From the NCBI GenBank assembly GCA_021296165.1, contig JAGWAW010000071.1:1-7206 (forward strand): DNA of 7,206 nt, written 5' to 3'. How positions within the stretch are numbered: the first letter of the stretch is position 1; each line of letters opens with the position of its first letter. Shown here piece after piece: positions 1 through 5,289 of this stretch. Made by a program: the position numbers and the translations under genes. The DNA is from Nitrosopumilaceae archaeon (GTDB lineage Archaea; Thermoproteota; Nitrososphaeria; Nitrososphaerales; Nitrosopumilaceae). The notes beneath the pieces are model-generated. The model did not search any database. It was not told the DNA's origin and saw nothing but the letters and a program-made list of their open reading frames with translations.

Positions 1-387
1 CCGTTCCAGTATGCGCCTGGCCACCATCGTGGAGTTCCAGCTGCCGCGTACAAAGCCGCTCTCGCCGGGCGGCTTGTCGAGATCCTCCTCGATTATCCGC
101 TCCTGCTCCGGATCCAGCTTCCGCGGCCTGCCCGGGCTCTTGCCGTCGTGCCTGCCCTCCAAGCCTTCGCGCTCCATCCTGGACAGCCACCGGTGGACGG
201 TGCTGATCCCGCGCCCCACGGTGCGGGCTATCTCTTTGAGCAGCCTGCCGCGCTTTCTGAGTATGGCTGCCTGAAGCCGGTCCTTGGACTTGCCGGAGCG
301 CTCGCGCCTGTACGTCTCTTCCAGTTCGGACAGCTGCACACCTGCCAGGTACTCTTCTCCCCTCTTCACCAGTGCTGCCTTCGGCAT
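1..387 (-). CDS. IS630-type transposase, N-terminal part (cut by window edge)
   Basis: The minus strand from ATG at 387 reads open to the edge of the window (129 codons), so only the DNA-binding half is visible. It begins MPKAALVKRGEEYLAGVQLS. A helix-turn-helix lies at about residues 40-75 (LLKEIARTVGRGISTVHRWL), followed by the G-L-E-G-R-x-D-G-x-x-x-G-R-P-R linker and a second HTH-like segment with P-P-G-E-S-G-F ... W-N-S-T-M-V-A-R-R-I-L. This order (HTH, GRPRKL linker, P-G-x-x-x-x-x-x-W second helix) is typical of IS630/Tc1-mariner transposases. The DDE catalytic domain would lie to the left of the window. An in-frame TGA at 430-432 limits the start, and no other ATG lies between. A weak TATA-like CATAGAT lies about 26 nt upstream, as for a leaderless transcript. 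The element's terminal repeats could not be identified. An HTH regulator with the same fold is less likely because of the second domain. Confidence 0.8.
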   Translation of the reverse strand, partial: MPKAALVKRGEEYLAGVQLSELEETYRRERSGKSKDRLQAAILRKRGRLLKEIARTVGRGISTVHRWLSRMEREGLEGRHDGKSPGRPRKLDPEQERIIEEDLDKPPGESGFVRGSWNSTMVARRILER

Positions 388-462
388 GGGGGTCTGGGGG
401 ATGGGGGGCGATCTATGTCTTCCGGTCCGTCACGTGCTTTTCCATTCTTTTTGGCGAGTACT

Positions 463-690
463 ATGCAGGACGGCCGGTGCTACGCGCGCTTTACGACCAT
501 GCCGGATGTATCCCCGTACGTGCTGCGGTCCGTGACAGTGCAGGCCGCGCAGGGGGAGCACGTGCCCGTGTTGCTCCACCTGACGGCCACCCCGCTCGCG
601 CTGACATGGTCCCCAATATGCGACGGGACCACCGCGGAGAGCATATTGGTGCAGTTTTACGTGAAGACGTTCACGATAGACGTGGGGTAG
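463..690 (+). CDS. Small hypothetical protein, 75 aa
   Basis: This is an ATG-to-TAG frame transcribed divergently from the IS630-type gene, with 75 bp between the starts. The protein begins MQDGRCYARFTTMPDVSPYV and is rich in Val, Leu and Thr (for example VPVLLHLTATPLALTW, ending TFTIDVG), suggesting a beta-rich fold. I do not recognise it. There is no signal peptide, clear membrane segment or catalytic motif. Third positions are mostly G or C, like the coding regions nearby, which favours a real gene. The frame stays open far upstream, where it lies opposite the transposase, so the start is uncertain; TTG at 451 is the nearest alternative. No convincing TATA box or Shine-Dalgarno site precedes it. 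It could be the tail of a gene damaged when the neighbouring element arrived, or spurious. Confidence 0.35.
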   Translation: MQDGRCYARFTTMPDVSPYVLRSVTVQAAQGEHVPVLLHLTATPLALTWSPICDGTTAESILVQFYVKTFTIDVG

Positions 691-837
691 GCTCGCGGAT
701 GCCGCCGCGGGGAGGGGGCGCTGCGTGTTTTTCGCGCGGCCGATCCGTCAAAAACTACCCAAACACGTTCCCAGCACTCTACCTGGCCGCCCCGTTCCAG
801 ATGTGCGCTTCTGCTAGGGCGCCATTCCGGGACAGGC
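691..837. other. Spacer without a recognisable gene
   Basis: This stretch lies between the small ORF and the left 16-bp repeat. A T5 tract at 728-732, flanked by GCGC-rich sequence, could end transcription of the upstream ORF. The heptamer GGGACAG begins at 829 and recurs 18 bp later inside the 16-bp repeat. I see no conserved RNA fold, tRNA or coding frame that resembles a protein on either strand. Confidence 0.5.
728..732 (+). terminator. Possible poly-T terminator after the small ORF
   Basis: A run of five T lies 38 nt past the TAG at 690. Short T tracts are sufficient archaeal terminators, but five T is marginal and the call rests on position only. Confidence 0.25.
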
Positions 838-853
838 GCCGTTTTTGGGACAG
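838..853 (+). repeat. Left copy of 16-bp inverted repeat bracketing the R-M cassette
   Basis: The sequence GCCGTTTTTGGGACAG occurs here, and its exact reverse complement occurs at 3463-3478, 10 bp past the stop of the nuclease gene. This copy sits 22 bp upstream of the TATA-like box of the R-M operon. GGGACAG also occurs at 829-835, so the left side has two direct copies of the heptamer 18 bp apart. It could be a cassette border or an operator. A perfect 16-bp match in a window of this size is expected by chance in well under one case in a hundred under a uniform base model. Confidence 0.8.
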
Positions 854-875
854 CGCGCCGAATGCGGATCGTCCA

Positions 876-884
876 TTTTTAATA
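876..884 (+). promoter_or_regulatory. TATA-like box of the R-M operon
   Basis: The sequence TTTTTAATA stands out in an otherwise GC-rich stretch. Its centre is 27 nt upstream of ATG 907 and about 110 nt upstream of the methyltransferase start. Archaeal TATA boxes sit about 26 nt before the transcript start, so transcription should begin at or very near 907, giving either a leaderless upstream ORF or an 80-nt leader for the methyltransferase. No other TATA-like sequence lies closer to 990. Confidence 0.5.
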
Positions 885-906
885 GCCCTGAAGGCGCCAC
901 GGCATC

Positions 907-993
907 ATGGAAAGGATGCCCGACGCATATGCGGCATACGGAAGGGGTTCGGGACGGACGCATGACGGCTGCGAGGAGGCCAGCAAGGCATGA
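907..993 (+). CDS. Putative leaderless 28-codon upstream ORF (leader peptide) of the R-M operon
   Basis: ATG at 907 opens a 28-codon frame, beginning MERMPDAYAAYGRGSG and ending EEASKA. Its TGA (991-993) overlaps the methyltransferase ATG (990-992) in an ATGA junction. The start lies where a transcript driven by the TATA-like box at 876-884 should begin, so it could be translated leaderless. Ribosomes ending here would be placed on the methyltransferase start, where a GAGGAGG also lies at 973-979, inside this frame. The peptide matches no family I know and is not an HTH C-protein. A role in setting methyltransferase translation is inference; it may simply be untranslated leader. Confidence 0.35.
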   Translation: MERMPDAYAAYGRGSGRTHDGCEEASKA

Positions 994-2501
994 TGGAAGC
1001 GGAGGGCATAACGGCCATGCAGAGCGCCAGCAGCGCACTGGACTATGCCGACACGAAGAGGCGCAGCATGATACTGCCCAAAAAGCAGCGTCTGGAGCAG
1101 TATTTCTCAAGCGCCCCGTTGGCCCGCCTGATGGCATCCATGATGGACTACCCGCAAGAGGACATCAGCATACTGGATCCCGGGGCCGGCGTGGGGTCGC
1201 TCTTTGCAGCGTGCATCGAGGAGGTATGCGGGTTGGAGCGGCCGCCGCGTAGCGTATCGTTGTTCGCCTACGAAGTGGATCCCGCCCTCTGGGACAGCTT
1301 GGGCGACTCGTTGGGGCGCGTCGGGGAGATGTGTGAGAGGCGCGACATACGGTTCTCTGGAAACCTGTTAAAGAGGGACTTTGTCTCCGACTACTCGCGT
1401 GGCGTGGCGCCCCATGGATTCACCCACGCCATAATGAACCCCCCGTACGGAAAGATCAGCGTGTCGTCCAAACCATACGAGGATCTGCGCCGTGTAGGCC
1501 TACAGACTACAAACACGTACGCGGCATTCGTCGCCATATCCCAGAATATGCTGGGCGACGGCGGCCAGATGGTATTCATCTCTCCCAGAAGCTTCTGCAA
1601 CGGGACGTACTTTGACCCATTCAGGAAGAGGTTGCTGGAGTCGATGGCGCTCCGGCGGATACACCTGTTCGGTTCCCGCACGTCGCCGTTCCGTGATGAC
1701 AGCGTGCTACAGGAGAACGTGATAATCCACGCCGAGAAGCGCGGCCATCCTGGGATGGTAGTCGTCTCCTCAAGCGCGGGCCCCCGGGACCGCGTCGAGG
1801 GCAGGCGCGTGGATTCCTCCAAGGTTGTCTTCGATGACGACCCGCGGCGCTTCATACACATAGTTCCCGATGCGGCCGGAGCCCGCATATCGTCCAGGGT
1901 GAGGGGGCTGGAGTGTACGCTGGACAATCTGGGCCTGGGCGTGTCGACCGGCAGGGTGGTGGACTTTCGCATACGGGACGAGTTGAGGCCCGGCGCCACG
2001 GACGGGGCGGTCCCGCTGGTCCGGCCCTTCAACATATCCGGCGGAACGATGGCGTTCCCGATCGAGGGCAGGAAGCATCACAACTTCATCATGGAGAGCG
2101 AAAAATCAAAAAAATTGCTGGTGGAGAATGGCAGCTATGTACTGGTCAAGCGCTTTACCACGGTTGAAGAGAAGAGGCGCGTGGTTGCGGCGGTGTGGAC
2201 CGGCAAGGAGTACGGGACCAAACTGGTCGGTTTTGAGAACCGTACCAACTATCTTCACCGGGACGGCGGCGGCCTTGACCTGCTGACCGCCAGGGGCCTG
2301 TGGGCGTTCCTCAACTCTACGGTGGTCGACTCGTACTTTAGGCAGTTCAACGGAAGCACGCAGGTAAACGCCACAGACCTGAGGTACCTCAGGTATCCAT
2401 CCGAGGGCAGGCTGCGGCGGCTGGGGGCCGCTGTACCCGACGGCCGCCCCGAACAGGAGATCCTGGACAATACGGTGGAAGGACTGCTCTTTGGCTCGTA
2501 A
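990..2501 (+). CDS. Type II N6-adenine DNA methyltransferase, BsuBI/PstI R-M family
   Basis: This enzyme is predicted to transfer a methyl group from S-adenosylmethionine to an adenine, most likely in CTGCAG, protecting host DNA from the nuclease encoded next to it. It has 503 residues. The SAM-binding motif I is ILDPGAGVGS at 61-70, and the catalytic adenine-specific motif IV is NPPYGK at 150-155. Motif I preceding IV marks the gamma-type N6-adenine class. A RLEQYFSSAPLARLMAS segment sits just before motif I, as is usual in this family. The C-terminal half (from about 290) is the likely target-recognition region, with conserved-looking FNISGG and NYLHRDGGGLD segments. The start at 990 has GAGGAGG 10 nt upstream; ATG 1017, with GGAGGG 10 nt upstream, is an equally good alternative. 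The target is inferred from the nuclease family. GC content and codon use match the high-GC surroundings. Confidence 0.9.
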   Translation: MMEAEGITAMQSASSALDYADTKRRSMILPKKQRLEQYFSSAPLARLMASMMDYPQEDISILDPGAGVGSLFAACIEEVCGLERPPRSVSLFAYEVDPALWDSLGDSLGRVGEMCERRDIRFSGNLLKRDFVSDYSRGVAPHGFTHAIMNPPYGKISVSSKPYEDLRRVGLQTTNTYAAFVAISQNMLGDGGQMVFISPRSFCNGTYFDPFRKRLLESMALRRIHLFGSRTSPFRDDSVLQENVIIHAEKRGHPGMVVVSSSAGPRDRVEGRRVDSSKVVFDDDPRRFIHIVPDAAGARISSRVRGLECTLDNLGLGVSTGRVVDFRIRDELRPGATDGAVPLVRPFNISGGTMAFPIEGRKHHNFIMESEKSKKLLVENGSYVLVKRFTTVEEKRRVVAAVWTGKEYGTKLVGFENRTNYLHRDGGGLDLLTARGLWAFLNSTVVDSYFRQFNGSTQVNATDLRYLRYPSEGRLRRLGAAVPDGRPEQEILDNTVEGLLFGS

Positions 2502-3453
2502 GGGCTTGGGCCGCGCAAAGGTGGACGAGGCCCTCGACATCCTCAGGCAGCTCGGGTTTCCGAGGCAGCAGCAGAACGAGAGGTCGGCCCTGACGCTACT
2601 CGTCCTGCTGGGACTCAAGCCTAACGACCCCTGGAGCAGTTCGGCCAGCCCCATGCTGGGGATCACCCAGATGATGGACCTGTTCAGGGACCGCTACTCC
2701 AAGGAGTATGCTCCAAACTCGCGCGAGACCGTCAGGAGGCAGACCGTCCACCAGTTTCTGCAGGCCGCCCTGATAGTAAAGAACCCCGACAGGCCCGACA
2801 GGCCCACCAACAGCGGCAAGACCGTCTACCGGATTGATAAGGCCGCCCTGGGACTGCTCCGGCATTATGGCACCGCCCAGTGGGTGGAGTTGCTGGACAA
2901 ATACCTAGCCGAGCGTCCGGCGCTGCAACAGGAGTATGACAGCCGCCGCAGGATGGCAGAGATCCCGCTTAGGCTGTCGTCCGGGGACGAGGTGCGCCTC
3001 TCCCCCGGAGGGCAGAACACGCTGGTCAGAACTATATGCGTCGAGTTTGCGCGCCGGTTCGCGCCGGGGGGAACACTTCTGTACGTGGGCGACACCGCCA
3101 AAAAGTTTGCCCACTTTGACAGGGAGGAGCTGGAGAGGCTGGGGGTTAGCTTGGAGCCGCACGGGAAGATTCCCGACGTTATAATCCACGATATGCGGCG
3201 GAACTGGCTGTTTCTGGTGGAGGCGGTCACCACGCACGGTCCGATAGACTCCAAGAGGAGGAGAGAGCTTCAGGAGTTGTTTGCAGACTCAAAGGCCGGG
3301 CTGGTGTACGTTACGGCGTTCACTGGCAAGGAGGTGATGAAGCGGTACGTCGCCGAGATATCTTGGGAGACGGAGGTGTGGGTGGCCGACTCTCCCGACC
3401 ATCTGATACACTTTGACGGAGAGCGGTTCTTGGGGCCGTTTAGGCAGACGTAA
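2491..3453 (+). CDS. Type II restriction endonuclease, BsuBI/PstI family (expected CTGCAG)
   Basis: This nuclease is expected to cleave unmethylated CTGCAG. It has 320 residues, close to the usual family length. Residues 1 to about 150 form the N-terminal helical/HTH domain, with the family signature NERSALTLL near residue 29. Residues 160-318 form the catalytic domain: YVGDT at 198-202, P228-D229 before a strand, then E244-A-V-T-T-H-G-P-I, the likely PD-(D/E)xK-type site, and a C-terminal SWETEVWVADSPDHLIHF block from 291 ending in FLGP. These blocks match BsuBI/PstI enzymes so closely that the family call is firm; the exact catalytic roles are inferred. The TTG start overlaps the methyltransferase end by 11 nt, with a purine-rich GGTGGAAGGA upstream, implying translational coupling at reduced efficiency. 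GTG 2521 is the alternative start and still keeps the family domain. The gene contains a CTGCAG site at 2758-2763. Confidence 0.93.
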   Translation: MARKGLGRAKVDEALDILRQLGFPRQQQNERSALTLLVLLGLKPNDPWSSSASPMLGITQMMDLFRDRYSKEYAPNSRETVRRQTVHQFLQAALIVKNPDRPDRPTNSGKTVYRIDKAALGLLRHYGTAQWVELLDKYLAERPALQQEYDSRRRMAEIPLRLSSGDEVRLSPGGQNTLVRTICVEFARRFAPGGTLLYVGDTAKKFAHFDREELERLGVSLEPHGKIPDVIIHDMRRNWLFLVEAVTTHGPIDSKRRRELQELFADSKAGLVYVTAFTGKEVMKRYVAEISWETEVWVADSPDHLIHFDGERFLGPFRQT

Positions 3454-3733
3454 TTCCATCAACTGTCCCAAAAACGGCACCCGGAGCGGGGATGATGTCC
3501 AAGGTGGAAGCGAAGGCCGGCGCCGTCCGGGCATCTTTGTCCCAGTCTGTTTCAGGCTACCTGGCTGTCCGGTCCACCGAGGGAATTGTATGCTTGGCAA
3601 GATTTCAGGCACGCCGGTTAGAGCGTAAGTACGTGGCTTGGTTGAGCGGGTATTCCCCAAAAACGACGGCCTGTGGCCTTGTTCTCGTCCAATGGACTAT
3701 GGGCGTGCCTCCAAGATTGGACATATTTTTGAG
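3454..3733. other. Spacer between R-M cassette and IS66-type element
   Basis: This holds the right 16-bp repeat at 3463-3478 and a related CCCCAAAAACGACGGC at 3655-3670, which shares CCCAAAAACG with it in the same orientation. A frame from ATG 3492 stays open across the IS border into 3947; its first 80 or so codons resemble nothing I know, and the remainder is antisense to the transposase. The last 20 bases are AT-rich (ACATATTTTTGAG just before the IS border), a possible former promoter or insertion hot spot. No RNA gene was seen. Confidence 0.5.
3463..3478 (-). repeat. Right copy of 16-bp inverted repeat bracketing the R-M cassette
   Basis: CTGTCCCAAAAACGGC is the exact reverse complement of 838-853 and begins 10 bp after the nuclease stop codon. 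Beyond the 16 bp the two flanks diverge, apart from a TCCGGG on the outer side of each copy at different spacing. With the left copy it encloses a 2,641-bp unit containing promoter, methyltransferase and nuclease. Read on the plus strand it gives an A-rich, not T-rich, transcript end, so it is not an obvious terminator for the operon. Confidence 0.8.
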
Positions 3734-3752
3734 GTACACGTTTAGGCTCAGC
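3734..3752 (+). repeat. Left terminal inverted repeat of the IS66-type element
   Basis: GTACACGTTTAGGCTCAGC matches the reverse complement of the right end with a single C/T difference at position 6. It overlaps the transposase stop codon (3748-3750), so coding sequence runs into the element end. Confidence 0.85.
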
Positions 3753-5181
3753 ACGAATTTGCCAAGGTGCCCTCGGCAATGCGCTGCCGCAGCTCGCGGT
3801 ATATCGAGGTGCCGCGCAGCCGCCACGTCCGGATGCGCATCCACAGTATGCTGCACCGCCACATGCCGCGCAGGCTGCATACCTGCCTGCGCACGTTGCG
3901 GTTGCCCACCACCATACGCATGGCCCTCTCGGAGTGGTTGTTGGTAGGATCCACATCGTACAGCACGAACGTGAACAGGTTTGGCGCCGCCTTGACCAGC
4001 GTCTGGGCGAATTTGGTGGTGTACTGTCCGGCTATCTCAAGGGCCTGCCGCACGTATGCCTCGTATGCGTGATAGTCTCCGCGCGGGCCCGCCTTCGCTA
4101 CGTGGTACAGATGCTTCAGGCGCTCCAGCAGTATGCGCGCGTCGCGGCAGTCGGTCCGCTCCCCTCCCGCCCTCTTGGCTGCCCGGGCCTCGGCCTCGGC
4201 GTCCCGCAGGATGTGCGCCCAGCACCGCTGCATGATCTCCAGTATCTCATATACGACGTACCCGTCGACGGTGGCCGGCCTGCCGGGGACCATGGCGTGC
4301 TCCTCGAACGTGGCCCGGGAGCGGGAGCCGGACAGGTGGTAGCATACCGTGTCGCGGGCGGCGGCCACCCACGCCCAGCCGCTCTCCCCCATGATGGGGT
4401 ATGAGGTCTCGTCGTACCCTATGCCATCGGCGTCCTTCAGGCCGTCCCTCATGGTTTGGGCTTCTGGCTCCAGCCCGACGGCCACCGCATCGAGCGCGTG
4501 CTGGATGGTTGCCTTGGAAAACCTCCCCCCGTACTTGTCTTTCAGGGATTCTGCCACCCCCTCGTAGGTGCCCTTCTTCTCCCAGGAGTCGGACACCTCG
4601 GCCAATAGGTTGGGCCCCAGCGACGTTCATTCCACCATGCCGGTCTTGGCCTCGGTCATTCCGCCGCAGTCCTGGCACTCGCACGTCTATACTATGTGAC
4701 ATGTAGTAACGGAACGGGGCGGAGGTGGGACGTCGGTCCTCATCTCGGGTACTATCCTGACCGTCTTCAGGTTCGTGCCTCCGCACGAGTCGTACCTGTC
4801 CGGCGTGTGGCGTACGGTATCATCTGCCTTCCGGCTGGCCGACACGCCCGTGTGCCCCTTGTGCCGGCCGCGCCTGCCGTCGGGGTTCTTCCTTTTCCGC
4901 TCCTCCTTCTGGGCGTTGATCTCCTGGGTTATGGTCTTCTTGGAGGGGGGCGTGTGCTGGTTGTCGTACGCCTTGATGACCTGCCCGCGCTCGGCCAGCC
5001 GGGCCCGGAGCTCCTCGTTCTCTACCCTGACGGCCTCCATCTCCAATACGGCCCGGTCACGCTCAAGCGCCAGCCGTGCCAGCTGGTCGCCCTGCTCGCG
5101 TATCGTGCGCTCGTGTCTCCTTACCATGCCAATCACCTTGGCCAGCTCGTCCCGCAGCAGTTTGACGTCTGTGTTGGGCAT
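3748..5181 (-). pseudogene. IS66-family transposase broken by two in-frame stops
   Basis: From ATG 5181 to TGA 3748 a single frame encodes an IS66 DDE transposase of 477 positions, interrupted by TAG at 4689-4687 and TGA at 4629-4627. The parts on either side are in the same frame, so this is nonsense decay, not a frameshift. Order: coiled coil at residues 5-75, a basic linker with NQHTPPSKK, a zinc ribbon (DSCGG near 131 and CQDCGG just after the first stop), GPNLLAEVSD, then the DDE core: D257 in GYDETSYP, D306 in TVDGYVVYE and E418 in NNHSERAMR. The first zinc cysteine appears replaced by Tyr130 (TAC). The catalytic triad is intact, so the damage is in the zinc-ribbon stretch. The TTG at 4605 is not a credible restart, because it would leave out the DNA-binding half. 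The TATA-like box at 5202-5210 suits a leaderless transcript. Confidence 0.88.
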
Positions 5182-5201
5182 AGGATCGGATCCGCGGGGA
5201 A

Positions 5202-5210
5202 CAATATTTA
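5202..5210. promoter_or_regulatory. TATA-like element inside the IS right end, possibly bidirectional
   Basis: CAATATTTA is centred near 5206-5207 around the palindrome AATATT. The transposase ATG (first base 5181, minus strand) and an ATG facing right (5233, plus strand) each lie 26 nt away, the archaeal TATA-to-start distance for leaderless genes. On the minus strand it reads TAAATATTG. It is thus a plausible promoter for the transposase and possibly for the methyltransferase to its right. Function in the plus direction is inferred from spacing alone. Confidence 0.5.
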
Positions 5211-5219
5211 GATCTTTAC

Positions 5220-5238
5220 GCTGAGCCTAAACATGTAC
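5220..5238 (-). repeat. Right terminal inverted repeat of the IS66-type element
   Basis: GCTGAGCCTAAACATGTAC is the partner of 3734-3752 with one mismatch. The outer bases contain ATG (5233-5235), which opens the short frame reading towards the second methyltransferase. The match ends sharply on the outside, which sets the element border at 5238. Confidence 0.85.
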
Positions 5239-5289
5239 ACTGAACTTCACCAAAACTTCATAAAGCCGTGCTTGGAAGCAATGGTATGA
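5233..5289 (+). CDS. Putative 18-codon upstream ORF, or frameshifted N-terminus, of the second methyltransferase
   Basis: ATG inside the IS right repeat opens MYTELHQNFIKPCLEAMV and stops at TGA 5287-5289, which overlaps ATG 5286 of the methyltransferase frame in an ATGA junction. The start lies 26 nt from the AT-rich element at 5202-5210, as for a leaderless transcript. Two readings are possible: a leader peptide coupling translation onto the methyltransferase, as at 907-993, or the real N-terminus of the methyltransferase shifted out of frame by a single-base change near 5284. The peptide looks like ordinary protein sequence, so the second reading is credible. Low certainty either way. Confidence 0.3.
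   Translation: MYTELHQNFIKPCLEAMV

Larger units (their letters stand above)
3734..5238 (-). mobile_element. IS66-family insertion sequence, single-ORF (ISBst12-like) type, inactive
   Basis: The element is about 1.5 kb, bounded by terminal inverted repeats at 3734-3752 and 5220-5238 (18 of 19 bases match). It holds one transposase gene on the minus strand, related to IS66 TnpC, and no TnpA or TnpB genes, as in the ISBst12 subgroup. The ends begin GTAC, close to the GTAA reported for many IS66 members. IS66 elements usually make 8-bp target duplications, but the flanks here (TTTTTGAG left, ACTGAACT right) do not match, so the junctions are old, rearranged, or the product of recombination between copies. 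The transposase has two in-frame stops, so the copy cannot move unless helped in trans. It lies exactly at the border between GC-rich and AT-rich DNA. Confidence 0.85.

Noticed and set aside
148..462. Upstream extension of the frame that ends at 690
   Set aside because: It lies opposite the IS630-type transposase, whose family similarity is clear, and the translated extension looks like antisense shadow. Only the part from 463 is kept.
1..800. CCGTTCCAG at position 1 and again at 792
   Set aside because: A nine-base match in GC-rich DNA is expected by chance, and the flanking similarity needs gaps. It is not convincing as a repeat or IS end.
845..1252. Plus-strand frame overlapping the methyltransferase 5' end
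   Set aside because: It is out of frame with the methyltransferase and is Gly/Arg/His-rich in the manner of a shadow frame. The methyltransferase frame has clear motifs.
3438..3447. GTTTAGGC near the nuclease stop resembling the IS66 terminal repeat core
   Set aside because: It is only eight bases, lies inside conserved nuclease coding sequence (after FLGP), and has no other part of the 19-bp repeat.
3492..3947. Plus-strand frame of 151 codons running from the spacer into the IS66 element
   Set aside because: It crosses the element's terminal repeat, its second half is antisense to the transposase with a Cys/Arg/Ala-rich shadow composition, and its first half matches nothing known.
4627..4689. 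Recoding of the two stops in the IS66 transposase as pyrrolysine or selenocysteine
   Set aside because: Two different stop codons within 60 bp of each other, a lost zinc cysteine nearby and no recoding element visible make ordinary pseudogene decay much simpler.
4247..4786. Open minus-strand frame spanning the two stops of the IS66 transposase
   Set aside because: Its translation shows no IS66 motifs. The real frame continues on both sides of the stops without any shift, so this is a shadow frame.
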